A stretch of DNA of 64,000 nucleotides from Megaleporinus macrocephalus (Eukaryota; Chordata; Actinopteri; Characiformes; Anostomidae): the NCBI GenBank assembly GCA_021613375.1, contig CM038727.1:5142064-5206063 (forward strand), given 5' to 3'. The notes beneath the pieces are model-generated. The model was not told the origin of the DNA. It saw nothing but the letters and a program-made list of their open reading frames with translations, and searched no databases. Position 1 is the first letter of the stretch. The number at the start of each line of letters is the position of its first letter. A program made the position numbers and the translations under genes. Shown here piece after piece: positions 36,033-48,180 of this stretch.

Positions 36033-36082
36033 TGCTCTGAATCAGGTCTTTGTGTTCTCTAATGAAGAAACAGAATAAATGT

Positions 36083-36152
36083 CCCTCAGCAGTGAAGACC
36101 CTCAGCAGTGAAGACCCTCAGCAGTGAAGACCCTCAGCAGTGAAGACCCTTC
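36083..36152. repeat. 16-bp tandem repeat, four units
   Basis: CTCAGCAGTGAAGACC repeated four times with almost no change, between the purine and pyrimidine tracts. Confidence 0.95.
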
Positions 36153-36189
36153 ACAGACAGACTGGAGTTCAGCACTGCTGTCCATCAGC

Positions 36190-37021
36190 ACTCCTCTCTT
36201 CCTCTCGTCTTCTTTCCTCCCTTCTTCTACTATTTTCCTCCATCCTGTCCTTACTTTTCATTCTCTAACCCTCTCTGTCCATCTGTCTTTCTTCTCTTCT
36301 CTCCTCTCCTCTTCCTCTCCTTCTTCTGGTCTGTCTTTTATTCATTCCTTCTCACTTGTTCACTTCCTGGTGTTTCTTTTCTTTCTCTGACGCTACTGAA
36401 ACACTCAGTCTTGTCCTTCTTTCTCTGCCCGTCGTCCCCTATGTCCTAGTTTCTCCATCTTCCTGTGTCCTCCCTTCCTTCCTTCCCTCCTTCCTAGTTA
36501 AACGTTGTTGAACTTCTTCCCCTTCATCTTTTCCATTTCCAAAATCTTTCTTTCCTTTCTCTCTTTTCCTCGTCTGTCCTTTCTTTTCTTTCTTGTTCTT
36601 AGTTCCTTTTATTATCCGTCCTCTTTCAGTCTTTCTTTATTTCTCCTTATTTATTAGTGGTTATTTCTGAGCTGCTATTATATATTATATTATTAAATAT
36701 AATTAAATACTGATATTAAACACATATTCCTCACTTTCTCTCAGTCTCATCCTTCTCTCCTTCCATCTTCCTTTATTTCCCAGCTCCTGTTTCATCCTGT
36801 CTCTCCCTCCTTCTTTCCTTTTTCCTTCTGAATTTAGTTCAAACATTTTAAAATTTCCTTCTCCTTTTCTTATTTATCCTTCTTGTTCTCTTTGTACTCT
36901 TTTGTTTTTTCTTTTTTCTTTAGTTTGTTCTCTTTTGTTCTTTTGTTCATTCTTTTTTCGTTATTTTTTTCTTCCTTTCTTTCATTCTTTTGTTTATACT
37001 TTCCTTCTTTTGTGTTTGTTC

Positions 37022-37053
<32 letters not shown>

Positions 37054-37413
37054 TTATTCTTTTGTTAATTCTTTAATTTTTCTTTCATTTGTTCTCTTTC
37101 TTTATTCTTTCTCTTGTTTGCTCTGTTTTGTTCATCCTTTGGTTAATTTTTCATTTCTTTCTTTCTTTTGTTTATTCTTTCCTTTCTTCTTTCTTTCTTT
37201 CTTTTGTTTATTCTTACCTTCCTTCTTTCTTTCTTTCCTTTATTTATTCTTACCTTCCTTCTTTCTTTCTTTCTTTTGTTTATTCATACCTTCCTTCTTT
37301 CTTTCTTTTGTTTATTTTTACCTTTTTTCTTTCTTTCGTTTATTCTTACCTTCTTTTTTCTTTTTTCTTTCTTTCGTTTATTCTTACTTTCTTTCATTTG
37401 TTTATTCTTTCCT

Positions 37414-37453
<40 letters not shown>

Positions 37454-37540
37454 TGCTAAATGCTTTCTTAACTCTGGTCCTTCTTGTGTTTCTTTCTTTA
37501 ATCACTTCTTTCTTTAATCACTTCTTTCTCTCTGAACTCG
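36190..37540. repeat. 1.35-kb pyrimidine-rich tract, ending in (CTTT)n arrays
   Basis: C/T-rich plus strand with TTCCTTCCTTCC, CTTTCTTTCTTT and, from about 37165 to 37460, repeating TTTGTTTATTCTTACCTTCC-type units. The F/S/L-rich open frames at 36883-37551 are compositional. Confidence 0.93.
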
Positions 37541-37789
37541 ACACTTACTGAAACGCTTAACCTTCAGAGATAAACTACGTCTCGGGTTCCCTCTCTGAAA
37601 TGTCACTGACTTTAATAAGAGGCTGGAAAAGCCCCTCTGTGACGCTGCAGTGGACCACCTGGCCCAGTCCGCTGGCCCAGAAACAGAAAGAAAAACTCAG
37701 TACGAACTAAAGCGTCCAATGACTCGTCCTCACATACCCGGCAGTTAGTTTCTTTATAAAATCAGACTAAAGGTGAAGTGAACAGTTTG

Positions 37790-38410
37790 TGAATGCGTTC
37801 TTTCCGATCAGGGGCAGGAGGACTGCGCGGGCGGCTCACGCTCAGAGATTAGACTCGAAGGTGAGAGATGTTGTCTGGCCCTGTCGGAACTCATGCTGGT
37901 AGAACCTCGTTCCCGGCCTATCCCAGCTCCAAAACACTGGTATGACCCCAGAAGACACTTCCTGCTGCATACCGTACATGACCAAACCCATCCTCATCCC
38001 ACGCACAGCTACGGGCATGTATCTCCTCGCCGGTGTGGCTCCGGAGAACTCCGGGCTGCGGCTGAGCCTCATCACAGCATTAATAAAGAGCACTCGCTGG
38101 AGTGTAGAGGAGCCTCCGGCAAGCTCCACATACGTACCTCCCCTCCGTGTACAGCAGCAGCAGCAGCGGTGATATAAATAGTGCTATAAATGGATAATAA
38201 TATCTCCAGTGAAACGTACATCAATCTCGGCCCGGCCCACTCCCGCTCGCGCTCCGCACCCCTCTCTGGAGGGATGGAGACCTCTGCAATGTCACGCGCC
38301 TGTCAGACGCTCTATCCTGCATCTCGGCTCGGGAGGGGTTTTTCCGGGTTTTGCTCCGTCCAGGTTGGCCGCGCGTAGTGCTGGAGGATCAGCTGTCTTT
38401 CAATCATGAT
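37790..38410. other. candidate conserved non-coding island
   Basis: GC-balanced complex sequence with CpG words, a short CAG run (38150-38168) and AATAGTGCTATAAATGGATA near 38177. Overlapping frames on both strands (37842-38129 minus, 37893-38177 plus) have no recognised domain and support each other only as antisense shadows. Confidence 0.3.
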
Positions 38411-38446
38411 CACTACTGAACAGAGCAGAACTGACCAATCAGAAGA

Positions 38447-39748
38447 ACCTATACTTATTATAACCTATATTTATTATAATCTATATTTATTATAACCTAT
38501 ACTTATTATAACCTCTATTTATTATAATCTATATTTATTATAACCTATACTTATTATAACCTATACTTATTATAATCTACATTTATTATAACCTATACTT
38601 ATTATAACCTATACTTATTATAACCTATACTTATTATAACCTATACTTATTATAATCTATATTTATTATAATCTATACTTAATATAACCTATATTTATTA
38701 TAATCTATATTTATTATAACCTATACTTATTATAATCTACATTTATTATAATCTATATTTATTATAACCTATACTTATTATAACCTATATTTATTATAAT
38801 CTATATTTATTATAACCTATACTTATTATAACCTATACTTTTTATAATCTACATTTATTATAACCTATACTTATTATAACCTACACTTATTATAACCTAT
38901 ATTTATTATAACCTATATTTATTATAATCTATAGTTATTATAACCTATATTTATTATAATCTATAGTTATTATAACCTATACTTATTATAACCTATATTT
39001 ATTATAACCTACATTTATTATAACCTATATTTATTATAACCTATACTTATTATAATCTACATTTATTATAATCTATATTTATTATAACCTATACTTATTA
39101 TAACCTATATTTATTATAACCTATGCTTATTATAATCTATATTTATTATAACCTATATTTATTATAATATATATTTATTAAAACCTATACTTATTATAAC
39201 CTATACTTATTATAATCTATATTTATTATGACCTATATTTATTAAAACCTATACTTATTATCACATATACTTATTATAACCTATACTTATTATAATCTAT
39301 ATTTATTATAACCTATACTTTTTATAATCTATATTTATTATAACCTATACTTTTTATAATCTATATTTATTATAACCTACATTTATTATTATCTATATTT
39401 ATTATAACCTACATTTATTAGAATCTATATTTATTATAACCTATATTTATTATAACCTATACTTATTATAACCTATACTTATTATAATCTATATTTATTA
39501 TACCCCATATTTATTATAATCTATATTTATTATCACTTATATTTATTATAATCTATATTTATTATAACCTACATTTATTAGATTCTATATTTATTATAAC
39601 CTATACTTATTATAACCTATACTTATTATAACCTATATTTATTATAACCTATACTTAATATAATCTACATTTATTATAACCTATATTTATTATAACCTAT
39701 ACTTATTATAATCAATATTTATTATAATCTATATTTATTATAACCTTT
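38447..39748. repeat. 16-bp AT-rich minisatellite, about 80 units
   Basis: Units AACCTATACTTATTAT, AACCTATATTTATTAT and AATCTATATTTATTAT follow one another for 1.3 kb with point differences but nearly constant length. Confidence 0.97.
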
Positions 39749-40255
39749 ATACACACACAACTACACACATTTCTCTATAATATCTGCTGATAATAAACTG
39801 TACTAACACTGTGCTGTTATAGCTGCTACCTCAGTTACTGCTACGGTCATACAGACCCGGCGGTCTGCTAATGAAAACCAGCCGGACCTTCAGTGTGAAA
39901 CGTGAGTCCACTCACTAACACCGCTGATAACTGGCCAGGTTAAAAACAGGCAGCTGACATTTAAAACTAATAAAAGAGAGCGGTATCGACCCGGTACTGG
40001 TTTTGATGCCTCTCTACTAATAATACCTGCTATGATTACTGCACTAAATCTAATTAAACAGACCTAACTGTGAGGGTTTGGTAATGAAACCCATAGCTGG
40101 GGTTCTTTAAGTGCTCGTACTCCGCTGTAGCTGATCTCTCAGTGCTCAGCTCATTTCTGCTGCAGTGGCACTTCATCACTTTCTCCCTCTGCTCATTTGT
40201 TCATTACATAAGTTACTAGTGCTGGACTATTTAAACCATTCATTTATATTATATT

Positions 40256-40261
<6 letters not shown>
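39749..40261. other. no feature recognised
   Basis: Complex sequence between two minisatellites, with no long frame or repeat family. Confidence 0.4.

Positions 40262-40340
<79 letters not shown>
40262..40340. repeat. (AT)n microsatellite
   Basis: About 79 bases of AT directly joined to a 20-bp minisatellite. Confidence 0.98.
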
Positions 40341-40343
<3 letters not shown>

Positions 40344-41457
40344 TACACCACCATACTAACCACTACACCACCGTACTAACCACTACACCACCGTACTAAC
40401 CACTACACCACCATACTGACCACTACACCACCGTACTAACCACTACACCACCATACTAACCACTACACCACCGTACTAACCACTACACCACCATACTAAC
40501 CACTACACCACCATACTAACCACTACACCACCGTACTAACCACTACACCACCGTACTAACCACTACACCACCGTACTAACCACTACACCACCGTACTAAC
40601 CACTACACCACCATACTAACCACTACACCACCGTACTAACCACTACACCACCGTACTAACCACTACACCACCGTACTAACCACTACACCACCATACTAAC
40701 CACTACACCACCGTGCTGACCACTACACCACCGTACTAACCACTACACCACCGTACTAACCACTACACCATCGTATTAACCACTACACCACCGTATTAAC
40801 CACTACACCACCATACTAACCACTATACCACCATACTGACCACTACACCACCGTAGTGACCACTACACCACCGTACTGACCATTACACCACCGTACTGAC
40901 CACTACACCACCGTACTAACCACTACACCACCGTACTAACCACAACACCACCGTACTGACCACTACACCACCGTGCTGACCACTACACCACCATACTGAC
41001 CACTACACCACCATATTAACCACTACACCACCGTACTAACCACTACACTACCGTACTAACCACTACAGCACCGTACTAACCACTACACCACCGTACTAAC
41101 CACTACACCACCGTACTAACCATTACACCACCCTACTAACCTCTACACCACCGTACTAACCACTACACCACCTTAGTAACCACTACACCACCGTACTAAC
41201 CACTACTCCACCCTACTAACCACTACACCACCATACTAACCACTACACCACCATACTAACCACTACACCACCGTACTAACCACTACACCACCATACTAAC
41301 CACTACACCACCATACTGACCACTACACCACCGTACTGACCACTACACCACCGTACTAACCACAACACCACCATACTGACCACTACACCACCGTACTGAC
41401 CACTACACCACCGTACTAACCACAACACCACCATACTGACCACTACACCACCGTGCT
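40341..41457. repeat. 20-bp minisatellite, about 56 units
   Basis: CACTACACCACCGTACTAAC repeats at an exact 20-base period for 1.1 kb with point changes only (CATACTAAC, CGTACTGAC, CACAACACCACC). Near the right end a three-unit block recurs at 60 bases. The minus-strand frame 41303-41491 is an artefact. Confidence 0.98.
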
Positions 41458-41469
41458 GTTTGGGCGTGT

Positions 41470-41640
41470 CATACATACAGTACTGTGCCAAAGTCTGTGA
41501 CCGCCTTTCATTTGTTTAATACTCAGTCAATATGGCCATAAAAGGGGAAGTCCACTGATTTTTTTTTTTTTTATTTCTCTATGAGTCAGTCACAGTGATG
41601 GTGGTGAGGTCCATCACCACCTCTGGAAATATGTACCGGC
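41470..41640. mobile_element. fragment related to the palindromic array
   Basis: CATACATACAGTACTGTGCC, AATACTCAGTCAATATGGCC and AAAGGGGAAGTCCACTGATT match the start of the array at 42476. CAGTACTGTGCCAAAG resembles a Tc1-type end. Confidence 0.65.
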
Positions 41641-41676
41641 TGTGTGTGTGCATATATATATATATATATACACTTT

Positions 41677-41775
41677 AATCTTCACTTTCAGTGTAAATCA
41701 ATGCAAGCCGATTTTTTATTCAAGCTGTTTTGGAGCATTTCTATTGGTCCATCCATCATGACAATGGCCTACACA
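41677..41775. mobile_element. MITE-A fragment
   Basis: TCACTTTCAGTGTAAATCAATG, shortened here to its core GTGTAAATCAATG, and GGAGCATTTCTATTGGTCCA match the internal part of MITE-A. Both termini are lost. Confidence 0.6.
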
Positions 41776-41821
41776 CATACAGGTGTTGCAATCATTCAGA
41801 AATTAAAATGGAGGGGTACAT

Positions 41822-41845
41822 GGTGTGTGTGTGTGTGTGTGTGTG

Positions 41846-41892
<47 letters not shown>
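41822..41892. repeat. (GT)n/(AT)n microsatellite
   Basis: About 30 bases of GT followed by about 38 bases of AT. Confidence 0.97.
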
Positions 41893-41895
<3 letters not shown>

Positions 41896-42039
41896 TAAAT
41901 CATTTCTCCATTGTCTCCCATTACAAGTAAATTCCTCTGTGATGGTACACTGTTGAAGATGTTGGAGATGTTGACTATATATTCACACAGTCATAAATAA
42001 GAGACACAACAATACAGAAGGCTTAACGTTCACCACATG

Positions 42040-42360
42040 AGGGGGATCCGCTCCTGATCACAGCGTCAGCCGCTTTCGTCAAAACCAAAACTCGACGTGC
42101 AGCAGCTGCGGGAGCTACACTGAGCCGCTCTTCTCTCATCTGCTCAGAATCCCGCGTACCTGTTCATATCTCTCTCCGCTCACATTTTAATTAGAGCCCG
42201 CCGCTGTTGTCCCACTGCTAATTTGTGCGTATTGCGCGCCGCCTGCTCCCCGAGCGAGCCTGCCATTTCCTTCCAACGGAGGGGGAGGTGACAGATTGCC
42301 TGAGATCATCATGATAGGCTCCTAATCTATTATTAGCCTGCTTCCTTGAGACGGGCACGG
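42040..42360. other. candidate conserved non-coding island
   Basis: Complex sequence with dense homeodomain-like cores in GC-rich context: ACATTTTAATTAGAGCCCG near 42183, CACTGCTAATTTGTGCG near 42212 and CTCCTAATCTATTATTAGCC near 42319, together with GCGCGCCGCC. No frame of note. Confidence 0.4.
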
Positions 42361-42475
42361 TTTGTTATTGCTTAGAAAAAAGGAAAGAGTGAGAGACAAA
42401 AAGCATCTGGAGCTCCGTTTCTCTCTCTCTCACTCTCTCTATCTATCTATCACCCCATCACGCGCACTTGTTTGG

Positions 42476-43270
42476 CGGTGTCATACATACAGTACTGTGC
42501 CAATGTCTGTGACCACCATTCATTTGTTTAATACTCAGTCAATATGGCCATTAAAGGGGAAGTCCACTGATTTTTCACTAAATTTCTCTAATAGTCAGTC
42601 ACAGTGAAGGTGGTGTGTTCCATCATCATCACGACCACCACCACCACCTTTCGAAATACCTCTCAATGAATGACTAATAGAGAAATTTGAAAAATCAGTG
42701 GACTTTCCCTTTCATTTATTCAATATTCAGTCCAAATGGCCATGAGTGGGGAAGTCCACTGCATTTTCAAAATTTCTCTAATAGTCAGTCATTGAATAAA
42801 AGATTAATAGAGAAATTTGAAAAATCAATGGACTTACCCTTTCCTTTATTTAATATTCAGTCCAAATGGCCATGAGAGGGGAAGTCCACTGATTGTTCAA
42901 AATTTCTCTAAAAGTCAGTCATTGAGATGTATTTACAGTGTTGGTGGTGGGTTCCATCACCACATAGCCCACCACTACTTTGGAAATACATCTCAATGAA
43001 TGACTAATAGAGAAATCTGAAAAATCAGTGGACTTCACCTTTCATTTATTTAATATTAATTCCAAATGGCCTTGAAAGGGGACGCCCACTGATTTTTCAA
43101 AAACACGTCAATGAATGACTGACTAATAGAGAAATGTAAAAAATCAGTGGACTTCTCCTTTCATTTATTTAATATTCAGTCCAAATGGCAATGAAAGGGG
43201 AAGTCCATTGATTTTTTTTAAATTATCTATTAGTCAGTCATTCATTGAGATTTATTTCCAGCAGTGGTGA
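42476..43270. repeat. tandem array of palindromic units, about 130-200 bp
   Basis: Each unit has inverted arms: GACTAATAGAGAAATTTGAA and AATCAGTGGACTT on one side, AAGTCCACTGATTTTTC and TTTCTCTAATAGTCAGTCAT on the other, around a centre such as TCAGTCCAAATGGCCATGA. Four or more such hairpin-capable units follow in direct order (starting near 42667, 42811, 42992 and 43111). Confidence 0.88.
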
Positions 43271-43538
43271 TGGAAACCAGGGGTCTCCATGTCTACAGCT
43301 CAATATAGAAAATGTCTTTACTGTTAAACCCACCAGAGACCCTACTTCTCTCCTCTGAGTGTTATATAGAGTAGAGTATTGATAAAAGTAATATAGAGGA
43401 AGATGTTTTTTCTTCTCCTCTGGCACTATTTTGCCTCGCAACACCCTGCAGGTATCCCTCCACAGTGAATAAACTATAATGAATGAACAGATATTGTTTT
43501 CAAACACTTCCATCTCAGACATCAGGCAGCATATACAG

Positions 43539-43539
<1 letters not shown>

Positions 43540-43590
<51 letters not shown>
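43540..43590. repeat. (AT)n microsatellite
   Basis: About 50 bases of AT. Confidence 0.97.
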
Positions 43591-43819
43591 CCATTCCCTC
43601 ATAGTGAACGACTCTGTTTACACCTCAAGGTTTGAAAAATGGCTGGAACTGACCTTTGAGTACGAGCTGTTCGTTTGTTAGGAGATATTTCTGAGGCGGC
43701 TCGATAAGATCCTTCACTTAGAGAAACGTCAGACCACCAAGACCACCAAAACACCTTCCCATCAGATAAACAGTGTTTGGGGAAATAGCAGACAATCAAG
43801 CTGCACTTTTGCTCTAGAC

Positions 43820-44664
43820 CTAGATCCTTCCACTGTGAGAAGACACCTCAGCGCTATGGGGTCTGAAAGGATGTGTAGATGTTCAAGACGCTCCTCATTG
43901 AGAAAAGAAGATACAGACGCATCAAACAAAGAAGCTCAACAACAGATTGACCACCTCAGAGTCCAGGTGTTTCCTCAACACACCTTAACTGGGGTCTGAA
44001 AGGATGTGTAGATGTTTTCAAGAAGCTCCTCACTGAGAAAAGGAGATACAGACACAACCAACAAAGTAGCTGAACGATGGACAGATCATCCCAGAGTTTC
44101 TGTGCATCCTTTCCACTGTGAGAAGACACCTCAACTGGGTATTGAAAGTATGTGTAGATGTTTAAGAAGCTCCTCACTGAGAAATGAAGATACAGACCCA
44201 TCAAACAAAGAAGCTACCCTATGGACTGACCACCTCAGAGTCCAGGTGTTTGTCCATCCTTCCACTGTGAGAAGACACCTCAACACACCTCAACTGGGGT
44301 CTGAAATTATGTGTAGCTGTTCTTAAGAAGCTCCACAATGACAGAAAATGATACAGACACGTCCAACAAAGAAGCTCAACAACAGATTGACCACCCCAGA
44401 GTCCAAGTGTTTTTGTCCATACTTCCACTGTGAGAAGACACCTCAACACACCTCAACTGGGTTCTGAAAGTATGTGTAGAGGATTAAGAAGCTCCTCACT
44501 GAGAAAAGGAGATACAGATGCATCAAACAAAGAAGCTGAACTATGGACTGACCACCCCAGAGTTTCTGTCCATCCTTCCACTGTGAGATGACGCCTCAAC
44601 ACACCTCAACTGGGGTCTGAAAGTATGTGTAGATGTTCAAGAAGCTCCTCACTGAGAAAAACAT
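43820..44664 (+). repeat. tandem array of a Tc1-like transposase fragment, six units
   Basis: Units of about 140-160 bases share TTCCACTGTGAGAAGACACC, TCTGAAAGTATGTGTAGATG, AAGAAGCTCCTCACTGAGAA and ATCAAACAAAGAAGCT. In one frame the unit reads STVRRHLN, a recognisable motif from the DNA-binding/linker part of Tc1-type transposases, followed by a decayed 'KKPLLRKxNKxKRL'-like stretch. Unit starts are near 43829, 43966 (truncated), 44111, 44262, 44423 and 44576. Frames such as 44012-44326 are by-products. Confidence 0.8.
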
Positions 44665-44747
44665 TTTTCAATGACCAGTGTAGGCTGAGACATGTTCTTC
44701 TCTGGTTTCCCTACAAAATCAGGACATATTTGGTCCCGAATATGTCT

Positions 44748-44750
<3 letters not shown>

Positions 44751-44801
<51 letters not shown>
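44751..44801. repeat. (CA)n microsatellite
   Basis: About 25 uninterrupted CA dinucleotides. Confidence 0.98.
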
Positions 44802-44803
<2 letters not shown>

Positions 44804-44879
44804 CACTCAAGTGCTTAATCCCTAGCCATCCTTCAAATTCACACACACGGCCAAGGGCCCCTAATCAAAGCCTGTCTTC

Positions 44880-45125
44880 TGCTTAAGCAGTCATCACTCC
44901 GCGATTTGTCCTCGCCAGGAATCAATCTGCAGTGATCTCCGGACGGCCCCTGTCTCGCGTCCAGCACGAGAGCCAAGACGGGGCCAAGTGCCACCTCAGC
45001 ACAGACAGCTGGGGACTAGTCGTCGCAGCTGTCTATTAGCCAATCGCCCGCGCCAGGGAGTCACAGTCCACCGGTAATTGTCACGCTGATGATTTTGATT
45101 TGGAAATAAACGCAGTTGCAGCCAC
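44880..45125. other. candidate conserved non-coding island
   Basis: GC-balanced complex sequence with TGTCTATTAGCCAATCGCCC near 45031 and CGGTAATTGTCACGCTGATG-ATTTTGATTTGG near 45072. No frame of note. Confidence 0.4.
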
Positions 45126-45872
45126 ATAGAGCACTACTGCTGCACTACTGCTGCACTACTGCTGCACTGGCGCAGCGGACTGACAGATACAGTGCGGTGC
45201 TCTCCTGTGCCAGCTCTCTCTTCCACAAGTAGACCAGAGAAAGGCTCAGCACGGTCTCACCGTGATGGTGGTCCAGCGTCCACCATGGCTGTGAACCTAT
45301 GTGGCGACAGGTGTCTTGTGGGATCTGCATAAGCTACAGTTCACATTCAGACAGAGGTTGTTCTGTCAGCGCTGCTGATACTGGACTTCTCCCAACTTTC
45401 CTCCCCCCAGCTAGGTCTCCAGCTGCACGGTGGGCACGAGATACCTCATTATGGTTGCGTTCACGTTACAAAACCCAGTAATCAGTTCCGGTTTATTACT
45501 CAGATCGGACTCTGCTACCTTGACGGGTCACGTTCAGGAATGGAAGTGACCTGTATGTGTCTGTGATGTGGACGAATCAGTCCCCAGCACTCCTGCATGT
45601 ATTGATTGGTTTGTACACGTCACCTCCATCACCAACAATGAAGAGACAAGGAGTCCGATCTGAACGTTCACACTAGTGTCTTATGCCCACGGATTGGAGA
45701 GGTATCCGATCTAGGACCTCATATGAAATCTGATTTAATAATCTGATGTCCTCACAGCCCTGAAAAAATCAGATCTGAATCATACTATAGCAAAAAATCA
45801 GATTTGAGTCACTTCAGTCTGATAATGTGAAGTGCAGCTGATGTAACGTCACTGAGCAGCTCAACACACTTA
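45126..45872. other. complex sequence, possible old transposon near right half
   Basis: From about 45450, GGTTGCGTTCACGTTACAAA, GATCTGAACGTTCACACTAG and AATCAGATTTGAGTCACTTC look like parts of a degenerate 'gttcacac...gatct' repeat, but matching ends were not established. Confidence 0.3.
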
Positions 45873-46479
45873 GGCCTGGTTCACACTACACGACTGTCTG
45901 AGTGGGCGGGTCTTTGTGTCTTTCACACTTCACGACTGGTTGAGCTGTAATCACTAGTCTTTCAGTTGTTGTGGCTTTAGCACTACAGGACTGGTCGGCA
46001 ACAACGGGTCACGAATTACACGACTTTCACTCTGGAGAACCGCCCACTCATCTGGCTTCGGTCCAAAAACATGTTTTTGTCACGAGAACACACAAGAACG
46101 AAACACGTGAGAGCTAGCTAGACCACGTAGAACTAGAGATTGACAGATATATTGGGCCAATATTTGCCTTATTTTTATATATTGGCATCGGCCGATATCA
46201 GCATTGCGTGAACTTAGACGCGGTCCTCTCTCTACATGATCCCATTGGCTGTAGCTAGACGCTGCTGTTAACTCAGTCACCGACTGGCCTAGATATTAAA
46301 CATATTAGATATTTAACAGGCATCTGCGATTAGTCTGCGAGCGTCTTTCAGCCGTTCACACTACACGTCTGAGCGAACGCCGAGTGGTCGCCGATTTGCC
46401 TCAGAGCTGAGGTTTTTATCTACAAAAAACAGTCAGCGACTAAAAAACCAGAGTTAAATCGTGTAGCGTGAACTAGGCA
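45873..46479. mobile_element. PIF/Harbinger-like MITE with TTA duplication
   Basis: The left end GGCCTGGTTCACACTACACG and the right end, inverted, TGCCTAGTTCACGCTACACG are flanked by TTA on both sides (45870-45872 and 46480-46482), the target duplication expected for Harbinger-type elements. The 607-base body has no transposase. A CGGCCGATATCAGC-bearing stretch at about 46132-46205 looks like a nested hAT-type fragment. Confidence 0.75.
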
Positions 46480-46675
46480 TTAGAGAAGAACACTAATGGC
46501 CAATTCTGTTACATCACACTTCAAAGCCAATCCAGTGTTTCCTTTAGAATTCTTCGGTAGCGGCCTTACTCTATAGAAGATACATCATCCTTAGCAGGAT
46601 CTCGCCCATGTTGGTTAACTGACTACACATCACTCTGAGCAAGTAACCAGGAGGGCCAAAAATAAAATAGATAAC

Positions 46676-47311
46676 CAATATTCCACAGTGGACTGTCAGT
46701 GGTGTTAGAACAAAGTGGAAGTGATTGAGAACGACAGCAACTCAGACACCAAGTGGTAGAACACGTACAATGACAGAGCGGGTCAGCGGATGCTGAGGAG
46801 CATAGTGCACAGAGGTCACCAACTTTCTACAGAGTCCATCACTACAGACCTCCAAACTTCATGTGGTCTTCAGATCAGCTCAAGAACATTGTCTGGCAAT
46901 CTGATGGACGAGTCTGGGTTTGGCGGTTGCCAGGAGTACGGTACTTGTCTGACTGCATTGTGCCGAGTGTAGAGTTTGGTAGAGGGGGGATTATGGTGTG
47001 AACTTGACCGGCCTGACCTCAACCTGATAGAACAGCTTTGGGGTGAATTAGAGCGGAGACTGCGAGCCAGACCTTCTCATCCAACATCAGTGTCTGACCT
47101 CACTAATGGTCTTCTGGAAGAACATTCCAGTCAAACATTCCCATAAACACTCTCCTAAACCGTGTGGAGAGCTTTCCCAGAAGAGCTGAAGCTGTTATAG
47201 CTGCAAAGGTTGGGCAGACATCATATTAAACCCTATTGGTTAAGAATGGGACGCCACTCAAGTTCATAAACGTGTGAAGACAGACTAGCGAATACTTTTG
47301 GCTGTATGTAT
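46676..47311 (+). pseudogene. Tc1-like transposase, deleted copy
   Basis: GTCAGTGGTGTTAGAACAAA to TCAGATCAGCTCAAGAACA is almost identical to 59161-59353. It then jumps to TCTGATGGACGAGTCTGGGT, GTTTGGCGGTTGCCAGGAG and, after a second deletion, CCTGACCTCAACCTGATAGA ('PDLNLIE', the last catalytic motif). It ends with GAAGAGCTGAAGCTGTTATA and the terminal GCGAATACTTTTGGCTGTAT. Two internal deletions remove the first two catalytic aspartates. It is a 3'-proximal relic of a DD34E transposase. Confidence 0.8.
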
Positions 47312-47569
47312 GTAACCAAAACATGTCTCAAACAAACTCCAACTCACAACTTTTATAAAGCCCTAGGTGTGAATTAGTTAAGATTATTATTATCAACGTT
47401 AGCCTTGCAGTTCTACACTACAGCAGAAAAACTGTATGTATATGTGGTATTTATTCCTTTAATATCTCTTTAGTGGGAAGTTAGTAGGTTTATGTATGCA
47501 AGCATTGCTATTGACTTAGTCTGGATGCACTTCTGCTTCGGAACAAACAATGTGATTATACCAATTAAA
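47312..47569. other. no feature recognised
   Basis: AT-rich complex sequence. Confidence 0.4.
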
Positions 47570-48160
47570 TGCTTTAATGACCCTCCAGACGAGGCTGTGT
47601 AATTCCAATATACGTTTATGTGCCGAACGCACACGCAAAGAAAACCACTCACTGCCGAAACCCTGCCATTAGTATCTGACTGGACGATGTCTATACGCTG
47701 TGACTCACAGTGGTTTAAAATGTATAACGTATTGTTTGTTTATATCAGCCTCTGATTAGTTAGAAACTGTAAACATTCATTACAACGAATAAAAAAAGCC
47801 CACCAGCTATTCACAGGAGACTGCTCGCATGGGAAAGTACAGCGTGGCCCAATGCCAGTGCGGCTCTTCTCGCTTTCCTTCTGTCTTCGCTTCTCTGCAA
47901 AGCAGGCTGATAACTGAGCACTTCCATTTACTTTAATATCAAAGGGCAGTGCTTCTGCCCAGTCTAATCCCCTGCTAGTCCGGCAAGCCCCTCTTCTCCG
48001 TGATTCCATTTCTCGTTGTGTCCTGAGAGGAGAGACAGAGTTAGTGAAACTGACCCCTTTTGCTGGAGCTCCACTGCGACATTTGCATAGAGTCAAGAGC
48101 CGAAACAAAGACGCCGCCATCACGATTTCTTGCTTTCGATGGTTTTCAGTGGATTGTGAA
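47570..48160. other. candidate conserved non-coding island
   Basis: About 590 bases of complex sequence with GATTAGTTAGAAACTG near 47753 and CTTTAATATCAAAGGGCAG near 47931. Frames on both strands (47740-48123 minus, 48044-48343 plus) show no domain. Confidence 0.35.
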
Positions 48161-48180
48161 GATTATTCGGGCCCAGATAC

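Noticed and set aside
36883..37551. F/S/L-rich frames of up to 185 aa that mimic membrane proteins
   Set aside because: Translation of CTTT-type repeats gives hydrophobic residues by composition only.
37842..38177. Overlapping frames on both strands (95 and 94 aa)
   Set aside because: No recognised family, no splice sites of note; GC-rich DNA often gives such paired frames. An unknown exon cannot be fully excluded.
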